Assembly: GCA_015680685.1 (NCBI GenBank)
Contig: MNCI01008279.1
Location: forward strand, 925,193 to 989,192
Direction: 5' to 3'
DNA: 64,000 nucleotides
Origin: Gnetum montanum
Lineage: Eukaryota; Streptophyta; Gnetopsida; Gnetales; Gnetaceae
The notes beneath the pieces are model-generated. The model worked only from the letters and a program-made list of their open reading frames with translations. It did not search any database and was not told where the DNA came from. Numbering within the stretch: position 1 is the first letter of the stretch; every line of letters starts with the position of its first letter. This document shows, piece by piece, positions 59,780 through 64,000 of this stretch. The translations under genes were made by a program, and so were the position numbers.

Positions 59780-61660
59780 ATTTAAGTACTTCTATGCTGA
59801 TGTCAGCTTGTAGAACCCCCTTTGAGCTTGCTTATAGGATCGATTTTTGGTTCTATGTGTTCATTGTACAAAAGAGCTAATGTGGAAAAAGGGTTATAAA
59901 GCCTTTTTGTAGAACTAGATTTTGGTTCTATGAGCTGAATCATATTCTTTGGCTATGTAATATGCTAAGATATATTAAAATATAATGCACATATGAGTAA
60001 ATTAAGCTTGTGATTCTTGGTGGATTCAATATGAGCTTTATTTATCTTGATGTGGCTTATAGAACCAATTTGGCTTTACTTTGTAGAGCCAAATTTTGGT
60101 TTTGCAAATTTGCATCATATGGAAGCTTTTCCAAGACCCATATTTTAGAATTGATTCTCTTGGTTCAATGAACTTATTGATTTTATAAAGTTGATTTGAT
60201 TCATAGAACTGATTTTAAATTTTTTTGTAAAGCTAAGTTTTAGTTTTATAGATTGGTCCTACATATGAGCTAATGTGATAGAGCTAATTACGCACTCATT
60301 TTTAGAATCGAATTTTAGTTCTACAAGCAATGCTTTTTCTCCAAAGTTAACATGGTTTGTAGAATAGATTATAAACATGTTTGTAGAGTTGAGTCTCAAT
60401 ACTATAGATTGGTTCTACAAAATAGCTGATGTAGTGGAACCAATTATGCGCTTACTTGGAAAACCAAATTTTGATTCTACAAGAGATGCTTTTCTCCATA
60501 GATGATGTGACTTGTAGAACCATTTTTTACTTCTACAAACTTAAACTTTATGAAAGCTAACATGGCAGAGCCTCTTCTAAAACTTTCTTTTGGGATCAAT
60601 CTTATGTTTATGAAGTCCTTAACTTTTCAAGAGCTAACATAGTAGAACCAATTTAAGAAATCTTTTTGTAAAATCAAATTTTTATTCCAAGGACCATGTA
60701 ATTCAAATTTCCTCTTTATGAAACATTACATCACTTAAAATGCTAATTTGATAGAGTTGAAAAGGATATTACTTGTAGCATTACATTTTACTTCTACATA
60801 CAAGCTTATTTTCACATTCCATCATGACATGTCCTGTAGAACCATTTTGGTTTTCTTTGCAGAATCAAATTTTAGTTCTATAGTTGACTTGACAAGATAG
60901 AAGCAAGTGTTCAATATCTCTTAAGAGATGTTGGAATATCTTTTTATTCATAGAGCCCTTTCATAGAAACTATTTTTAGTTTTACAAACTTATGCCACAT
61001 AATGAGCTAACATGATAGAATCAAAAGGTGCATTTGTTGTAGAGCTCTTATTCAATTCTACAAATGCTCACATCTTAATAGAGCTAACTTGGTAGAATTA
61101 TTTATGTGTTTTATTGGTGAAACAAAATTTTAGTTCTATGAACAATGCTTCATTTCAAGCTCTTTGCTTGAATAATGACATGACACAGAACCATTTTAGC
61201 TCTTATTTGTAGAGCTAGATTTTGGTTTTACAAATCTATTCATCATAAAGGTATGATGTAGTTAAGGAATTACTATAAAAATTAATTTCACAATGGTGAC
61301 TTCCATTTTAGGGCCATTTATGATGGAAATGTTGGTCCTTTAAAATAAGCTTCTTTTTTGTAGCCTATGTGTCACATGGGATTTGTAAAAAAAGGTAATT
61401 TCAGACTTTTTGTAAATCCTTATACTATAATCCTATGAAGTTAATTCAAGTAGAATCATTTCATAGAGCTAAGTGTTGGTTCTATGAGCTTCTTCTACAA
61501 GGTAATGTGACAATTTCTCTTATTGATCCATTTTTCCTATGATCAATCAAGGTTCGTATGATTCATTGAATGGTTTTGAAAATTCTTCCTAGAGATAATT
61601 TTTAATTCTATGAATCCACTCTACCTATTCAAAATGCTATAGAATAATTAAATTAGCTTT
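59780..61660. repeat. Degenerate array of TAGAACC..GGTTCTA palindromic units
   Basis: About 1.9 kb in which TGTAGAACCA, AAATTTTGGTTCTA and GAGCTAA..GTGGTAGAACC recur at short, irregular intervals (for example 59908-59932, 60050-60112, 60200-60250, 60290-60320, 60355-60490, 60510-60540, 60836-60885, 61190-61235, 61480-61495). The core is an imperfect inverted repeat able to form a hairpin. Units are too diverged to give an exact period by eye. It lies directly upstream of the orphan frame. Confidence 0.6.
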
Positions 61661-61766
61661 GAATTAATCCCTTTTCTTGGAATGATAAATTTTCTTTCTT
61701 TCTGTGCTCATCTATTCATTCTAATGTTGATCTTACATTAAGATGATATTGATGTTTAAGCTTTGT

Positions 61767-62808
61767 TGATGAGATGCGACCTGCATGTGCCGCGATATCG
61801 CGTCTTCTCCTGCGATATCGTGTACGCGATATCGCGGTCCACCGCCATATCTATAAATAAGAGGCGGCACTCACTTCATTTCCCAATCCTGGCTAGAAGT
61901 AGCGAAGCTCTGGCAGATTGATCACTCCAGAGTTAGAATTTTTCCCATGTGCCTGCAGTAGGAGTCCTAGAGTGAACGGCTCTTTATTCGAGCAGCTTGT
62001 AACCTGAACCCAACTTTTGTATGGCAATAAAGACGAACTTGATTGGATAAACCTTGCAACACATGGTTTTATTGTTGTTTATTTACTGCTTTCCTAGTGC
62101 GCACAAGTACGACTTGATTACGAGCGTCTACGGACGTGTACGGCTAGTCAAGGAATCGGCTGCTTGTCGCAACGCATGAGTACGACTTGATTACGAGCAT
62201 TGGCTGCTTGGTAACCCAGTAGCGTATTCCAGGATTCTGCGCTTGGTAATCCCAGTGGTAGTCCAATGTGTACGGCTAGTCAAGGAATCGGCTACTCATT
62301 GCTAGGCTAGAACGTGTGATAAGTACGACTTAGTTACGAGCACCCACGGGTGTGTACGGCTAGCTAAGGAATCGGCTGCTTATCACACTTAAGCTAAATA
62401 GGTGCCTCAGTACGACCACTTCGAGCACTTGCGTTACGTGTGGTGATCCCAGTAACGATTAGCGTTTGGTAAGCCACAGTTGCATAGTTCAGGGTGTGTC
62501 CGGTAAGTGGGAACGGATGCTGACGCTAGTTAATTTAGACTTAGGACATTAGTTAGAGTTAGCTTAGTTTCTCAACCCTTTCCTCTGATAGCATAGAAGA
62601 TAAACCGAAAAATACCAAAAAAATCACATACCTAAGACTTGCTTAACCATACACTGTGACACTTACAAGCAAGCCTGGGAAGACAACGAACGATTAACCC
62701 CAAGTGTTTCTTGTGGTGTTAAGGCATTTAGTCTGCGGAGTTCGACCGGATCGCGCGTGCACGCTCGTATTCGTATGGTTGAGTGTAGGGGTACCTCGCC
62801 ACTCATCA
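61767..62808 (+). repeat. E6 5' LTR
   Basis: 1042 bp, TGATGAG to CTCATCA. U5 contains three diverged tandem copies of a unit with GTACGACTTGATTACGAGC and CAAGGAATCGGCTGC (about 62104-62400). Leader and U5 are close to E1 and E5. Confidence 0.92.
61790..61859 (+). promoter_or_regulatory. E6 U3 palindrome array and TATA box
   Basis: CCGCGATATCGCG, TGCGATATCGTG and ACGCGATATCGCGG, spaced by short pyrimidine-rich linkers, precede TATAAATA at 61852-61859. The 10-bp perfect palindrome GCGATATCGC is the repeated core. Confidence 0.72.
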
Positions 62809-62809
62809 T

Positions 62810-62827
62810 TGGCGCCGTTGCCGGGGA
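62810..62827 (+). other. E6 primer binding site, perfect tRNA-Asp complement
   Basis: TGGCGCCGTTGCCGGGGA, one T after the LTR, exactly complementary to the 3' 18 nt of plant tRNA-Asp (..TCCCCGGCAACGGCGCCA) as I know it. Confidence 0.93.
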
Positions 62828-62954
62828 CTAAGTGTTTTTACGCCAATTGAACATAAGGGATATCACTCACATCGTTGTGAGCCTAAAACGAACCTTAGGG
62901 TTAATCAGTTAATTCAGAACATAAATAACGGTGAAAATTAGCACACCATTAGAA

Positions 62955-64000
62955 ATGGCTTCTTCTCATGCAATCAACTCACCTAAGGACAATACAGGAG
63001 AAAGTCAGGATCATACGCATAACCGAAATCAACCATGTCCTCAACAATCCAAAGTCACATATACTCATCCCGATGAGTATGTGCCGGATTTTACCTTTGT
63101 TTTCCATCAAGATGAGCAACTGCGGTGGAGAGACATGCAAGGTAACATCGTGTTACCCCCAGATCGCTCTGCTCCCAACATGCTTTTCCGTGCCTTGGTA
63201 CAGATTGGCATGCATGAGCTGCTTGCTGAATACGTTTTGGATGATTATGACACAAGGGATTATCATCCCACAAATGCCCAACGTATTCGGGATGCAAGGC
63301 AGGAGAGCCAACATTCACTATTGAAGGGCAAGGTTCCCCACGTCATTAGTGAAATAGGAGAAGAGGAACCCCTCACGATGGGTTTCTTAGAAAATGATGT
63401 TCCTCCTCCTCACTCTAGTGAAGAGGTTAGGCATCAGGGCCTTAGATCAATGATACATATTCCAGGCTCTGATCCCTGTGAGCACCAGCTGTTCACAGCA
63501 GGAACCACTACTCACACTAATGACAAACTCGTTGATCATCACAACGATTAGGGCCAAAGCAGCCAAAGAGAAGGCAAAAAACATCACCATGGTGATGGAT
63601 CCCCTTCTTCTTCTCCTTCATCTCATCATTCACCCTCTCCTTCCACATCTGGGCGCAGCCACCATGAGCATAATGCGGAGAGTAAAGGTAAAAGAGATGA
63701 AATGCCTCGACAAGAAGGTTGAGAGGAGTTAGGACAAGGGCAAGGATGTAGGGAGAATAGGGAACCACCACGTAGACATCACAGACGTTATGAAATAGAT
63801 GATCATGACAAACCCCTATTCGCAACCTGAAGTATGCTTGATATTAGAGAGGCAGTTAGGATTCCCACAAGGCATTTAAAGGATAGTAGGATCAAGCATT
63901 TGGACATAAATAATATCCCACGTTTTGAAGGGGGATACAACGCTGATCCTCAGCATCATTTACAGGCATTCCACGATGCCTGTGCCTTGCAGAACATAGA
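62955..64000 (+). pseudogene. E6 gag (three in-frame stops, truncated by window end)
   Basis: ATG 62955 (MASSHAINSPK) is chosen over an in-frame GTG at 62931 because E3 and E5 begin with similar MxSS..SPP peptides. Order: YTHPDEY..FHQDEQLRWRDMQGN block, DYDTRDYHPTNAQRIRDARQ, linker, Ser/His-rich part (63560-63660), basic part, then MLDIREAVRIPTRHLKD at 63834 and the start of the gag domain (NNIPRFEGGYNADP). Stops TAG 63549-63551, TGA 63720-63722 and TGA 63828-63830 all lie in one frame and fit C-to-T changes of CAG, CGA or CAA codons. A clear paralogue of the E5 frame. Confidence 0.85.

Larger units (their letters stand above)
61767..64000 (+). mobile_element. E6: 5' part of the best-preserved Athila-like element
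   Basis: 5' LTR, intact PBS and gag are present; the element leaves the window inside gag. The five bases before the LTR are TTTGT. It is judged the youngest copy because its PBS is perfect, its LTR ends are intact and its gag keeps one frame with only three stops. Whether it encodes pol cannot be seen. Confidence 0.92.

Noticed and set aside
59780-61660. CRISPR array or centromeric satellite
   Set aside because: Units are diverged and irregularly spaced without unique equal-length spacers, and there are no long homogeneous monomers; this is a plant nuclear context.

Overview
This window looks like gene-poor, repeat-dense nuclear DNA from a seed plant with a large genome. The evidence is Athila-like Ty3/gypsy LTR retrotransposons primed by the plant tRNA-Asp 3' end, plant L1-type LINE proteins (DUF4283-like ORF1, EN, RT), a tRNA-derived SINE family and AT-rich decayed repeat remnants. 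I found no host protein gene, rRNA or tRNA gene that I can support. The species cannot be named from this sequence.

Six members of one LTR-retrotransposon superfamily, called E1 to E6 here, cover more than half the window. LTRs start TGATGA and end TCATCA in the better-preserved copies. The primer binding site follows after one T. Layout: E1 (+, 3' part only, 1-1694); E2 (+, 1861-8297, TSD CAAAG); E3 (-, 24786-33283, TSD ATATT); E4 (-, 35281-46488, TSD GTTAC); E5 (-, 47494-54844, TSD CAAGG); E6 (+, from 61767, runs off the end). Each retains a different part of the coding set: E2 has gag and a piece of a third ORF; E3 has gag-PR-RT and the integrase C-terminus; E4 has gag, RNase H, integrase and a large third ORF; E5 has only gag and protease in one long frame; E6 shows gag to the window end. 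No copy is autonomous as read.

Between and under these lie older layers. 8303-20947 is AT-rich and holds rearranged inverted repeat blocks, a tRNA-derived SINE family, decayed LINE ORF1 copies and a probable solo LTR. A large minus-strand LINE (ORF1 ~35.3-34.1 kb, EN 34.1-33.3 kb, RT 24.8-22.8 kb) was split by E3 and bounded by E4. A GC-rich 1.8-kb LINE derivative at 20964-22781, with a perfect 16-bp TSD, keeps ORF1, the first codons of ORF2 and a 3' UTR but no RT.

54845-61766 contains a SINE, a LINE ORF1 fragment, an unrecognised ~2.8-kb minus-strand reading frame broken by many stops (56520-59295), and a ~1.9-kb degenerate array of a palindromic TAGAACC..GGTTCTA motif.

The most interesting items are the ORF1-only LINE, the third ORF of the LTR family with an LTR-like promoter inside E4, the palindromic GCGATATCGC arrays upstream of the LTR TATA box, and the orphan reading frame beside the palindrome array.
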